Shown here piece by piece: positions 10,187 to 18,037 of a stretch of 64,000 nucleotides of DNA. The first letter of the stretch is position 1. The number at the start of each line of letters is the position of its first letter. This DNA is from Ignavibacteria bacterium RIFOXYC2_FULL_35_21 (GTDB lineage Bacteria > Bacteroidota > Ignavibacteria > Kapaibacteriales > UBA2268), in the NCBI GenBank assembly GCA_001804705.1, contig MHAY01000091.1, positions 1 to 64,000 of the forward strand, read 5' to 3'. Under the pieces are notes generated by a model that worked only from the letters and a program-made list of their open reading frames with translations, ran no database searches and was not told the DNA's origin. Position numbers and translations under genes: made by a program.

Positions 10187-11328
10187 TTTTTACTTAAGTT
10201 TGAAAACAAATCATCAAAAGCTTTACCATACTGGCTCCATGGGCGTTCTTCATTTCTTAATTCAGCGGCTTTAACCAGCATATCATATTTTTCATTTGCT
10301 AAATTAAGTGCATAATTAATTGCATTTTCCAAGCCATCATTTTTATCTTCAATAAAAATTACAGCTTCCTTTGCCATTTTAATTGAGGCTCCATAATTAC
10401 GTACGATTACCGGAATGTGGTAGCTGATTGCAGTCCTGACAACAGCAGAGGTCATGTACTCGTGTGCATCATTGATTACATAGTCCGAAGCACAGAAAAT
10501 ATTTCTCAACTTTTCATTCGGTAAGAGTTCATCAAATATCTTAATATTCTCGCTTTTTGCAGGAACATATTTTCCTACACCTACACCTGCAACAATAAGA
10601 CAATCATTTTCTTTTGCAATGTTATTGAAACATTTGACAACATCAGCAGGGTTCCTGTTTTTACGAGCAGTACCTATATAAGAAATAATTTTTAAATCTT
10701 TTTTTAATGATAATATTTCACGAGCTTCATTTTTGGGTATTCTGCCCCCATGAAATTTCGTATAATCTCCGAGAAATGTAATTGTATAAGGTTTTTCGGA
10801 TGAGTAAATATTCTTAACCAACTGTACAGATGATTCTTCCTGAGTCAGAAAAGCTGTGGATAATTCAAAGATTTTTTTCTTTAAGTATGCATCGCACTCT
10901 GAAAGACCCGGCTCATTAAAACTATGAGAAACAAGTTCATGAATTTGATTAAACACTCTTATTTTTGAATCTGCTAATTTACAGCTCCACTCATCAATCA
11001 TGAGCTTAACAGAATCTGTAATGCTATTTGCTATACTTTTCCGAATTGATAAAGGAATTATCCGTGATAGACGAGAAGTTAAAATTCTCCCCGGCGGGTG
11101 ACGGTTAATAAAAAAAGTTGTTAAAGTTTCTGACCAGTGAATAATAATTGCATCTGGACCCATGTTCTTAAGTAAATCAGTATTGAAAATATCATCGGCA
11201 TTCAAACCAATGACATTCCAACCTGCCTGCTTCAGCGAGCCTGCCCATGTCGAAAGCAATGGGTGCATCACCGTACTCCATTCGTCTTTCAGATAAGGAT
11301 TGGGAAATACTGCTACTGTTTTGGCCAT
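10183..11328 (-). CDS. Putative glycosyltransferase (GT-B fold)
   Basis: A 381-residue protein. The C-terminal half (from about KIISYIGTARKNRNP) resembles the donor-binding domain of GT-B glycosyltransferases: a long loop, then CLIVAGVGVGK, IFDELLPNEKLRNIFCASDYVIN, and a late acidic stretch. The N-terminal half carries an IIIHWSETL segment. I cannot place it in a numbered GT family. Context supports a role in building the same fucose-containing glycan: it lies between a Gmd-like dehydratase and a methyltransferase, in the same direction and tightly spaced. Confidence 0.65.
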   Translation of the reverse strand: MAKTVAVFPNPYLKDEWSTVMHPLLSTWAGSLKQAGWNVIGLNADDIFNTDLLKNMGPDAIIIHWSETLTTFFINRHPPGRILTSRLSRIIPLSIRKSIANSITDSVKLMIDEWSCKLADSKIRVFNQIHELVSHSFNEPGLSECDAYLKKKIFELSTAFLTQEESSVQLVKNIYSSEKPYTITFLGDYTKFHGGRIPKNEAREILSLKKDLKIISYIGTARKNRNPADVVKCFNNIAKENDCLIVAGVGVGKYVPAKSENIKIFDELLPNEKLRNIFCASDYVINDAHEYMTSAVVRTAISYHIPVIVRNYGASIKMAKEAVIFIEDKNDGLENAINYALNLANEKYDMLVKAAELRNEERPWSQYGKAFDDLFSNLSKK

Positions 11329-11338
11329 ATAATTCTCG

Positions 11339-12304
11339 TTATGAATAGTTTTTCAATTCTTCTTCTATCAATAAATCAAGAATCTGAAAAAAGCTTTTAT
11401 CATATTTCCATCCGAGCTTTTGTACTGCTTTGGTATTATCTCCGTATATGTCCTGAATATCAGTCGGGCGATACAAATTATAATCCAATTCGAGCTTGCT
11501 CATTGGAATTGAAAATTTATTAAATACATATTCAATTATTTCTCTCAATGAAATTGACTTCCCCGAACAAACGACATAATCATCAGGCTGATTCATCTGA
11601 AGCATTAGCCACATTGCTTCTACATAATCGGGAGAATAGCCGAAATCCCGCTTTATGTCTATATTGCCGACTTTCAAGGTTTTTCTTTTATTGTTTGTAA
11701 TTTCGATACTGCTTGTAATAACTTTCTTCACAAAATAATTTTTAGTCCTGAGATATGATTCATGATTGAACAGAATACCGCACCATGCCTTGATTCCATA
11801 TGATTCCCTGTAATTCACGGTTATCCAATGTGCAGATGCTTTCGATACTGCATAAGGACTGAGTGGGTGTATTCTGCTTTCCTCATTAATAGGCAAATCT
11901 TCGACTTTACCGTACATCTCGCTTGTCGAAGCCTGGTAAAATTTAATATTTTTATCAACAATTTTAATACTTTCCAGTAAGTTTAAGACAGAAACAATAT
12001 TAAAGGAGATAGTGCCAATCGGTTGTTCAAATGATTTACCAACAGAACTTTGTGCGGCGAGATTGTAAACTTCTGACGGCTGATATTTTTGAAGTACGTG
12101 AATAACGTTAGACAAATCAGTAAGGTCACAGACATCAAGCTGAATTTGAGAATCAATTCCAAGATACTTCATATTTTTGGTTGATGATTCTGATAAGCCT
12201 CTCGTCAACCCGATAACCTCATAACCTTTTTCGAGTAACAACCTACTCAGATAAGAGCCGTCCTGCCCTGTTATTCCTGTTATTAACGCTTTTTTTGAAC
12301 TCAT
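11339..12304 (-). CDS. GDP-mannose 4,6-dehydratase-like protein (second copy)
   Basis: A 321-residue extended SDR with the Gmd pattern: [20 protein letters not shown] at the cofactor site, the Ser of the catalytic triad in YQASTSEMYG, and the Tyr/Lys pair in SPYAVSK. It is shorter and clearly diverged from the canonical Gmd encoded at 14399-15553. The pair may give GDP-4-keto-6-deoxymannose for two end products (fucose and, for example, rhamnose or another deoxysugar), or this copy may act on another nucleotide sugar. The start is set at ATG 12304; a TTG two codons upstream is the alternative. Confidence 0.82.
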   Translation of the reverse strand: MSSKKALITGITGQDGSYLSRLLLEKGYEVIGLTRGLSESSTKNMKYLGIDSQIQLDVCDLTDLSNVIHVLQKYQPSEVYNLAAQSSVGKSFEQPIGTISFNIVSVLNLLESIKIVDKNIKFYQASTSEMYGKVEDLPINEESRIHPLSPYAVSKASAHWITVNYRESYGIKAWCGILFNHESYLRTKNYFVKKVITSSIEITNNKRKTLKVGNIDIKRDFGYSPDYVEAMWLMLQMNQPDDYVVCSGKSISLREIIEYVFNKFSIPMSKLELDYNLYRPTDIQDIYGDNTKAVQKLGWKYDKSFFQILDLLIEEELKNYS

Positions 12305-12306
12305 AA

Positions 12307-12432
12307 TCAATTTTTTCTGAAAGCGAGAAAAATAAAATTATATTCTCTGTCATATGTTTCCCATCTAACTGATTTCTCAAATGTCTCAGTTTTCAACGGT
12401 GAACAAATATCTAAACCGCTTTTGAACGGCAA
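12307..12432 (-). pseudogene. C-terminal fragment of an unidentified gene (methyltransferase-like?)
   Basis: Between the GT2 gene and the second Gmd-like gene an open frame of 41 codons ends at TGA 12307-12309. It has no ATG, only a TTG at 12432, and reads FEKSVRWETYDREYNFIFL near its end. It resembles the C-terminal tail of sugar-cluster methyltransferases by general look only. It is probably what remains of a deleted gene. Confidence 0.35.
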
Positions 12433-12444
12433 TTTTGAAAATTA

Positions 12445-13329
12445 TTATTCCTTAGACTTACCATATAAAATAGAACGAATTTTATATTTAAATCGGACAT
12501 AGCCTGATTCCTTCCTGAAAAATTTTACAGTATCTGATTCATCAACAAATTCCTTTTCAATTAATGAAGACCTGTTTGCAGGTGAAAAATCCATATTTGG
12601 ATAAATAGCTTTCCATTTATTAATAAAGTTGGAATTATCGAAATCAAAGCTGTCTAGATTTTTTACTCTAATCTTGTTATTTGCGTGCATGTAATGTTCT
12701 ATGAAAGAATTTTCTGAAATCAATAATTGATAACCTGCATTATGAAGTTTAAATGATAAATCAACATCCCCGGCATAAAACATAAAATTATCCTCATCAA
12801 TGAAACCGACTTTTTCCAAAGCTTCTCTTAAAAACAAGCCATGATTGATATTGATTAATCCATAAAATTTAAAAATAAAATATTTATCAATTTCAGGCCA
12901 GTTCCTCCAATAAAAAGCAACGGCACCAGCCTTGATACCTTTACTCAATTCCTTTTCAAAAAAAGAATATCCGTTTTTAATTGCATCGGGAATAACAAGA
13001 CAATCGTCACTCAGCATACAGATATACTTTCCTTGAGCTGATTTAAATCCGAGATTCATAAAGTAACCCCAGGAGCGGCGTTCAATAGGCTGACCTTTCC
13101 AGGTTCCCCTGTTATGCTGAACAACCGTGATAATATCTTTCTGTTTTAAAAGCCAGTTTAGACTGCCATCATCAGAGCCGCCGTCAACAACGATAATTTC
13201 ATAAGGGAAATTTGCATCTTTCAATTCATTTCGGATTGATTGAACAGCATACTTCAAAAACTTCAACCTGTTGAAACTGCCAAGCACAATGCTTAATCCT
13301 GAGGTGTTCATCTTTTCGCGAACTGTCAT
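12445..13329 (-). CDS. Glycosyltransferase family 2
   Basis: A 294-residue GT-A-fold transferase. The N-terminus SIVLGSFNRLKFLKYAVQSI, the donor-site YEIIVVDGGSDDGS and the DXD-like metal site LSDDC (after GKYICM) are typical of GT2. It should add a sugar from a nucleotide donor to the growing polysaccharide on the cytoplasmic face. The start at ATG 13329 directly abuts the fcl stop codon; a second ATG six codons later is possible but has no better ribosome-binding site. Donor and acceptor are unknown. Confidence 0.86.
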   Translation of the reverse strand: MTVREKMNTSGLSIVLGSFNRLKFLKYAVQSIRNELKDANFPYEIIVVDGGSDDGSLNWLLKQKDIITVVQHNRGTWKGQPIERRSWGYFMNLGFKSAQGKYICMLSDDCLVIPDAIKNGYSFFEKELSKGIKAGAVAFYWRNWPEIDKYFIFKFYGLININHGLFLREALEKVGFIDEDNFMFYAGDVDLSFKLHNAGYQLLISENSFIEHYMHANNKIRVKNLDSFDFDNSNFINKWKAIYPNMDFSPANRSSLIEKEFVDESDTVKFFRKESGYVRFKYKIRSILYGKSKE

Positions 13330-14409
13330 TTATAAGCTCAATCCCAATTTTTGAAAATACTCATCAACTACCATCTTAATCCCGTCATTTAGTGTAATTT
13401 TTGGTTTCCAGCCGAGGCTGAACAAACGGTTTACATCAAGAAGTTTTTTTAGTGTTCCTTCAGGTTTATCTATATCAAAAAATATTTCACCTTTATAATC
13501 AACAATTTCTTTAATCATAAAAACTAAATCCCGAATTGTAATATCAACGCCAGTGCCTATGTTTATAAACTCTCCGATATCTTTGTAGGAATAATTCTCC
13601 ATTAAAAATGTGCAAGCTTCGGCCATGTCATCTACATGCAGAAATTCGCGATAAACATTACCACTACCCCACACTTTAATTCCCTCAGAAGTAATTCCAA
13701 TTTTATCGAGTGCTGAAATTATTGAATTTTCATCATCAAAATTTATACGTTTGTCAAATCCAAAACCAAATCTATTCTTTGAAATGTCTTTTTTAATCAA
13801 ATCAAATTTATTTTCAAGTAATAATTTTCCTAAAATCATTTTCCTGATAAGAGCAGGGAGAACGTGGGATGTTTCAAGATTATAATTATCATTTCTTCCA
13901 TACAAATTGGTCGGCATAACAGATATAAAATTTGTTCCGTATTGTTCATTATAAAACCTGCAGAGCTTGATAGCGGCTATTTTAGCAATGGCGTAAGGTT
14001 CATTTGTCGGTTCGAGAGTTCCTGTAAGCAAATATTCTTCTTTCATCGGTTGAGGAGCAAACTTAGGATAGATGCATGAAGAACCGAGATTGATGAGCTT
14101 TTTCACACCATATTTATATGCAGAATTAATTATGTTCGCAGAAATAAGAATGTTGTCATAAATAAACTCAGCTTTGTATGTATCATTAGCGACAATACCA
14201 CCAACCTTTGCAGCTGCATGAAATACATATTCAGGTTTGTGTTTCTGAAATAAACCTTCAACTAATTCCTGACGTCTGAGGTCGAGTTTTTCAACAGAAT
14301 AAAGTGTATAATTTGAATAACCCTTATCTTTCAGATTCCTGTGAATAGCAGAGCCAACAAGACCTGTATGGCCCGCAATATATATGTTCGATGAGAAATT
14401 ACCTTTCAT
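13330..14409 (-). CDS. fcl: GDP-L-fucose synthase
   Basis: A 359-residue SDR that performs the epimerase and reductase steps from GDP-4-keto-6-deoxymannose to GDP-L-fucose. [11 protein letters not shown] marks the cofactor site, [11 protein letters not shown] holds the catalytic Ser, and [14 protein letters not shown] carries Tyr and Lys. It is about 40 residues longer than E. coli WcaG because of an insert around [16 protein letters not shown], as I recall for Bacteroidetes members. The start ATG 14409 has an ideal GGAG nine bases upstream and overlaps the end of gmd by 11 bases; a TTG further up is rejected. Confidence 0.92.
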   Translation of the reverse strand: MKGNFSSNIYIAGHTGLVGSAIHRNLKDKGYSNYTLYSVEKLDLRRQELVEGLFQKHKPEYVFHAAAKVGGIVANDTYKAEFIYDNILISANIINSAYKYGVKKLINLGSSCIYPKFAPQPMKEEYLLTGTLEPTNEPYAIAKIAAIKLCRFYNEQYGTNFISVMPTNLYGRNDNYNLETSHVLPALIRKMILGKLLLENKFDLIKKDISKNRFGFGFDKRINFDDENSIISALDKIGITSEGIKVWGSGNVYREFLHVDDMAEACTFLMENYSYKDIGEFINIGTGVDITIRDLVFMIKEIVDYKGEIFFDIDKPEGTLKKLLDVNRLFSLGWKPKITLNDGIKMVVDEYFQKLGLSL

Positions 14410-15553
14410 GTTCAGAAGCTCCAAAATTCAGAGTTTTGTGTTCTGTCCAGTTCAATCCTTTTTCTTTTACTGCTTTCATACCGCTTCCCTTTGGTTTCAA
14501 TCCATAAGAAAGCATATCCATATCCATCATCACTTCGACAAGTTCAGAAAATTTGACTTTGGGTTCCCAGCCAAGCTTTTTGCGTGCTTTTGAAATGTCT
14601 GCCTTCAAATAATCAACGTCAGTGGGCCTGAAATATCTTTTATCAATTCCGATTAATTCACTACCTGTCTTCAAAATATTTTTCCATTGTACATCAAAGT
14701 TTTTGATGAATCCTTTTTCATCAACACCTTTGCCAATCCACCCGATTTCAACTCCACAATAAGAAAATGCTTTTTCCAGAAAATCCCGGACAGAATGGCT
14801 CTCGCCCGTGCCGACAACATAATCATCAGCCTCATCCTGCTGGAGCATAATCCACATCATCTCGACATATTCGGGTGCAAATCCCCAGTCACGCTTTGAG
14901 TCAAGATAACCAAGGTATAACTTGTCATGTTTACCAGATAATATCCTGGATATTCCCCTTGTGATTTTGCGTGTAACGAAAGTTTCACCGCGTCTTGGTG
15001 ATTCATGATTAAATAATATGCCGTTGCATGAAAAGAGATTATAAGCATTTCTGTAATTGACAGTCATCCAATATGAATAAAGCTTGGCTATAGCATAGGG
15101 ACTTTGCGGATGGAAAGCTGTGTTCTCATTTTGCGGTGGTGGTGCAGAACCGAAAAGTTCTGAAGATGAAGCCTGGTAAAATTTCGTATTAATTCCGCTT
15201 CGCCTGACGGCTTCTAACAACCTGGTAGTTCCTAATCCTGTGATGTTTCCTGTGTACTCAGGCATATCAAATGAAACGCGAACATGGCTCTGAGCTCCAA
15301 GATGATAAATTTCATCGGGCTTAATATTATACATAAATTCAGTCAACAAGCCGGGGTCTGACAGGTCGCCATAATGAAGGTACATATTCACTTTGCGTTC
15401 ATGCGGGTCCTGGTAGATATGGTCAAGTCTTTGAGTATTGAAAGTGCTTGCCCGCCGGATTATTCCATGAACTACATATCCTTTCGAAAGGAGTAACTCG
15501 GCAAGATAAGAGCCATCCTGACCTGTTATTCCTGTAACCAAAGCTTTTTTCAT
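14399..15553 (-). CDS. gmd: GDP-mannose 4,6-dehydratase
   Basis: A 384-residue dehydratase giving GDP-4-keto-6-deoxy-D-mannose, the first committed step to GDP-L-fucose. It has [20 protein letters not shown] at the N-terminus, the [20 protein letters not shown] segment that is nearly invariant in Gmd, and the catalytic [10 protein letters not shown] and SPYAIAK blocks. Full length. Its 3' end overlaps fcl, the next enzyme of the pathway, so the two are made together. It starts 23 bases after the upstream methyltransferase gene ends. Confidence 0.95.
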   Translation of the reverse strand: MKKALVTGITGQDGSYLAELLLSKGYVVHGIIRRASTFNTQRLDHIYQDPHERKVNMYLHYGDLSDPGLLTEFMYNIKPDEIYHLGAQSHVRVSFDMPEYTGNITGLGTTRLLEAVRRSGINTKFYQASSSELFGSAPPPQNENTAFHPQSPYAIAKLYSYWMTVNYRNAYNLFSCNGILFNHESPRRGETFVTRKITRGISRILSGKHDKLYLGYLDSKRDWGFAPEYVEMMWIMLQQDEADDYVVGTGESHSVRDFLEKAFSYCGVEIGWIGKGVDEKGFIKNFDVQWKNILKTGSELIGIDKRYFRPTDVDYLKADISKARKKLGWEPKVKFSELVEVMMDMDMLSYGLKPKGSGMKAVKEKGLNWTEHKTLNFGASEHER

Positions 15554-15576
15554 TTATCACCTGTTCGGATTAATTT

Positions 15577-16320
15577 TCACTTTTTCAAAAATGTAACAAG
15601 AAGATAAACACCGCCATCCATAATCTTAGCATTTACTTCTGCTCTACTTTCAAACTCTTTATTGATATTTATATTCAATTTTGAATTACTAATATAAAAA
15701 TTTCCGCCTACTTCATAAAAATTCCATTGATGCAATCCGCTGTAATTATGCTTTTTGCCTTCATTTATGCTGTGATATAGAACAACATAAGAGCCTTTCT
15801 TAACAACAGTGAGCATCTGTTCCATAGCTCTAAGTGGATTAAAGCAATGGTCGAGGCTGTTAATCGCATGGACAATATCAAAAGAATTTTCCTCAAACTG
15901 CCCGGTTAATCTTTCAGCAAAGCCAACCTGTGTACGAACAGGAGGATTAATGTTATTCTTATTCAATAATTCATTATACTTTTCTGCTAAAGGGTCAACA
16001 GATGTAATCTCAATTTCTTTGCCATTCCATTTTTTACCAAGCATAGTTACGGGTCCGGCTCCGACATCTAAAATTTTAATATTTGTATCATGAGTAACTT
16101 TTAATAAATTTTTTATATAATCCTGAATTTCCGAATCGGGATTGCAGAATAAATTAACATCAAGATTCTTGATGAAATTTTCCTGATAGTAAAGTTCACT
16201 TTTTTTTCCAATTCCCCAAATAAATTTATGAACACCTGAATCTGTTCCGGCTTTTTTTGAAAATAATTTCAAAATAAGTCTGTTAAAAGCACCATTTAAT
16301 ATTTCAAATAATCTTTTCAC
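15577..16320 (-). CDS. Class I SAM-dependent methyltransferase
   Basis: A 247-residue protein with methyltransferase motif I IKILDVGAGPVTMLG near residue 80, an acidic strand end (ITSVDPLA), and NSFDIVHAINSLDHCFNP followed by a G-S-Y-V-V-L motif. Sequence outside the core is not recognised. It is the first gene of the polysaccharide run in transcription order, starting four bases after the HEPN gene ends. It probably methylates a sugar or lipid intermediate, but that is inferred from position alone. Confidence 0.78.
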   Translation of the reverse strand: MKRLFEILNGAFNRLILKLFSKKAGTDSGVHKFIWGIGKKSELYYQENFIKNLDVNLFCNPDSEIQDYIKNLLKVTHDTNIKILDVGAGPVTMLGKKWNGKEIEITSVDPLAEKYNELLNKNNINPPVRTQVGFAERLTGQFEENSFDIVHAINSLDHCFNPLRAMEQMLTVVKKGSYVVLYHSINEGKKHNYSGLHQWNFYEVGGNFYISNSKLNININKEFESRAEVNAKIMDGGVYLLVTFLKK

Positions 16321-16324
16321 AATT

Positions 16325-16729
16325 TCACATTTCTTTTTTTAGATTTTCGTAAACAACAGTCATTGCATTAATGTATTCGGGAATAATCTGATGGTAAATC
16401 TTTAATGCAATTTCATCGTTGTAAATATGTACAATTTCATTTTTCAATTTTACCATTTCAATAAAATCCTGCTCGTATCGCTCAGGTATTAGCTCGTTTT
16501 GATATGCCGCTTTTATACAATCCATCGGAGAGTTACATTCAATTCCTTTAATTTCTGACAAGTACAATTTTAATACTTTCCACATAGTTTCGAATGTATA
16601 TTCAAAGCGTTTGGAAGCCACTTCAATGAGAATATTTAATTCTAAATTTAGTGATAATAAATTTTGAAATTTTTTTAAAGCTTTTTCAAAGATTGCTAAT
16701 CTTTTCAGATATTTTTCGGAGAATGTCAT
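16325..16729 (-). CDS. HEPN-type nucleotidyltransferase-binding protein (HI0074 family)
   Basis: A 134-residue all-helical protein of the HI0074/NTase-substrate-binding family. The helix carrying the K-N-x3-H-x-Y motif (LKNEIVHIYNDE) is the HEPN active-site helix, with Lys in place of the usual Arg. In HEPN/MNT pairs the HEPN protein is an RNase toxin that the MNT partner inactivates by nucleotide transfer. Its start overlaps the MNT gene's stop by 4 bases, the standard arrangement. All expected residues except the Arg to Lys change are present. Confidence 0.8.
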   Translation of the reverse strand: MTFSEKYLKRLAIFEKALKKFQNLLSLNLELNILIEVASKRFEYTFETMWKVLKLYLSEIKGIECNSPMDCIKAAYQNELIPERYEQDFIEMVKLKNEIVHIYNDEIALKIYHQIIPEYINAMTVVYENLKKEM

Positions 16730-17034
16730 AATCGAGCTTCCTTTAAAGCAAAATTTTTAAAATCCTCATCTACTCTATTAAAATCAACGACATCAATCTT
16801 CAGTAAAGTTTCAACATTGTTATTCACTTCTTCAACAATATTATTATAGGCATCAGACGGTATTTCACCCTCTTCAGATATTAATCCGATGTCAATATCA
16901 GAATATTTGCCATTTTTGTTTTCGGCACGTGAACCAAAAAGATAAACAGTTGTTTTACTTTTATCCAAATGCCTGAAAATGATATTCAAAATTTGATTTC
17001 TTATCAAATCGAACTTAGAGTTTTGATTATTCAT
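16726..17034 (-). CDS. MNT-type nucleotidyltransferase (HEPN partner)
   Basis: A minimal nucleotidyltransferase of about 102 residues. TTVYLFGSRAENKNGKYSDI continues DIG, giving the GS...D-x-D catalytic pattern. A third acidic residue is in KIDVVDF. It should modify the HEPN toxin encoded downstream and so act as antitoxin. The start is placed at ATG 17034 (MNNQNSKF) because family similarity begins there; an ATG-type start up to 17088 would add 18 hydrophobic residues. No strong ribosome-binding site separates the two options. Confidence 0.78.
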   Translation of the reverse strand: MNNQNSKFDLIRNQILNIIFRHLDKSKTTVYLFGSRAENKNGKYSDIDIGLISEEGEIPSDAYNNIVEEVNNNVETLLKIDVVDFNRVDEDFKNFALKEARL

Positions 17035-17112
17035 TGAACTTGATTTAATTAGAAAATCATTTATATTTAATATCGTCAAAATTAACAATTTTTATTTACT
17101 GAAAGGGAAAAA

Positions 17113-17514
17113 ATGTCTTTTAAGCCAATTTTCGATAAATACAGAACGATTGCAGTTTACGGAATGTCAACGAATCCGGCAAAGCCTTCAAATGAAGTTC
17201 CTGCACTTCTCGAATCTGCGGGATATACTATTATTCCAATAAATCCTATGGCTCAGGAAATTGAAGGGAAAAAGTCATATCCTAAAATTGCAGATATACC
17301 CGGTAAAATTGAAATATTAAATGTTTTCAGGCCCTCTGAGCAAGCTCTGGATGTTGTTAAAGAAGCCGTCGAGAGAAAAAAGGAAAAAGGAGATATTGAT
17401 GTGATTTGGCTCCAGGAAGGCATTATCAGTGATGAAGCAAAAAAACTTGCTGAGGAAAATGGCATCGAGTTTGTTCAGGACAGGTGTATGAAGAAAGAAT
17501 ATCAGAATTTGTAA
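17113..17514 (+). CDS. CoA-binding protein (YccU family)
   Basis: A 133-residue Rossmann-like protein of the CoA_binding_2 family. It begins with a short helix and YRTIAVYGMSTNPAKPSNEVP, which forms the CoA site, and ends with GIEFVQDRCMKKEY, as in YccU-like proteins. These bind CoA; their cellular role is not established. AAAGGG lies about 9 bases before the ATG. It is divergent from the HEPN/MNT pair and stands alone before a repeat element. Confidence 0.85.
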   Translation: MSFKPIFDKYRTIAVYGMSTNPAKPSNEVPALLESAGYTIIPINPMAQEIEGKKSYPKIADIPGKIEILNVFRPSEQALDVVKEAVERKKEKGDIDVIWLQEGIISDEAKKLAEENGIEFVQDRCMKKEYQNL

Positions 17515-17555
17515 AATATTATTTTATTTAATTCCTGATTTTTAAGAAGAAAAAA

Positions 17556-17689
17556 TGAATAGAAACTACTTTCAAGTAGTGGAATATAAAATAGCTTCCA
17601 CTTTAGGGATTTATCCCATAACAAATAAGTGACTAAAGTCGGGAAGTGGTAGAAATGAAGCCCCACTATCTAAAGATAGTGGCTATTCA
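17556..17689 (+). repeat. Inverted-repeat element, copy 1 (about 133 bp, MITE/REP-like)
   Basis: The element starts TGAATAG and ends CTATTCA. Next to each end is a small hairpin: ACTACT-TTCA-AGTAGT at 17565-17580 and CCACTATC-TAAA-GATAGTGG at 17663-17682. The centre contains GGGATTTATCC and AATAAGTGACTAAAGTC. A copy in the opposite orientation lies at 39614-39745. It has no coding capacity. Confidence 0.75.
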
Positions 17690-17739
17690 ATGATAAAATA
17701 AAATAAATTTTTTCTCATAATTTTCTTATAAAATATGAT

Positions 17740-18006
17740 ATGAAAATATTAATTAAAAAATTGACGGGAGAAGAAATCCAAAAACAGGGAATCAGGGAAT
17801 GGCCTATCTGGACAAAGGAAGTATCATCCTTCGATTGGTTTTATGACACACAGGAAATGTGCCTATTCCTTGAAGGGAAAGTTAAAGTAAATACTGATTT
17901 TGAGGAAGTTGAAATCGGCATGGGAGACTTTGTTACTTTTCCCCAGGGCTTGAAATGCGTCTGGAATGTGATTGAACCTGTACGCAAGCATTATCATTTT
18001 GATTAA
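17740..18006 (+). CDS. Small cupin-fold protein (DUF861-like)
   Basis: This 88-residue single-domain cupin resembles the Cupin_3/DUF861 group. The conserved order is W-x-K-E near residue 30, CLFLEGKVKVNTDFEEVEIG in the first motif, then GDFVTFPQGLKCVWNV in the second. Such proteins bind a metal or small ligand; no reaction is assigned. An ATG start is used. It is followed at 31 bases by the rel gene and may be co-transcribed with it. Confidence 0.83.
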   Translation: MKILIKKLTGEEIQKQGIREWPIWTKEVSSFDWFYDTQEMCLFLEGKVKVNTDFEEVEIGMGDFVTFPQGLKCVWNVIEPVRKHYHFD

Positions 18007-18037
18007 CCTTTTAATTGAAAGGATAAAAAAAATAAAA

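Noticed and set aside
16325-17088. Treating the HEPN/MNT pair as an abortive-infection system in its own right
   Set aside because: The families fit an ordinary HEPN/MNT toxin-antitoxin pair; nothing here shows phage-specific function.
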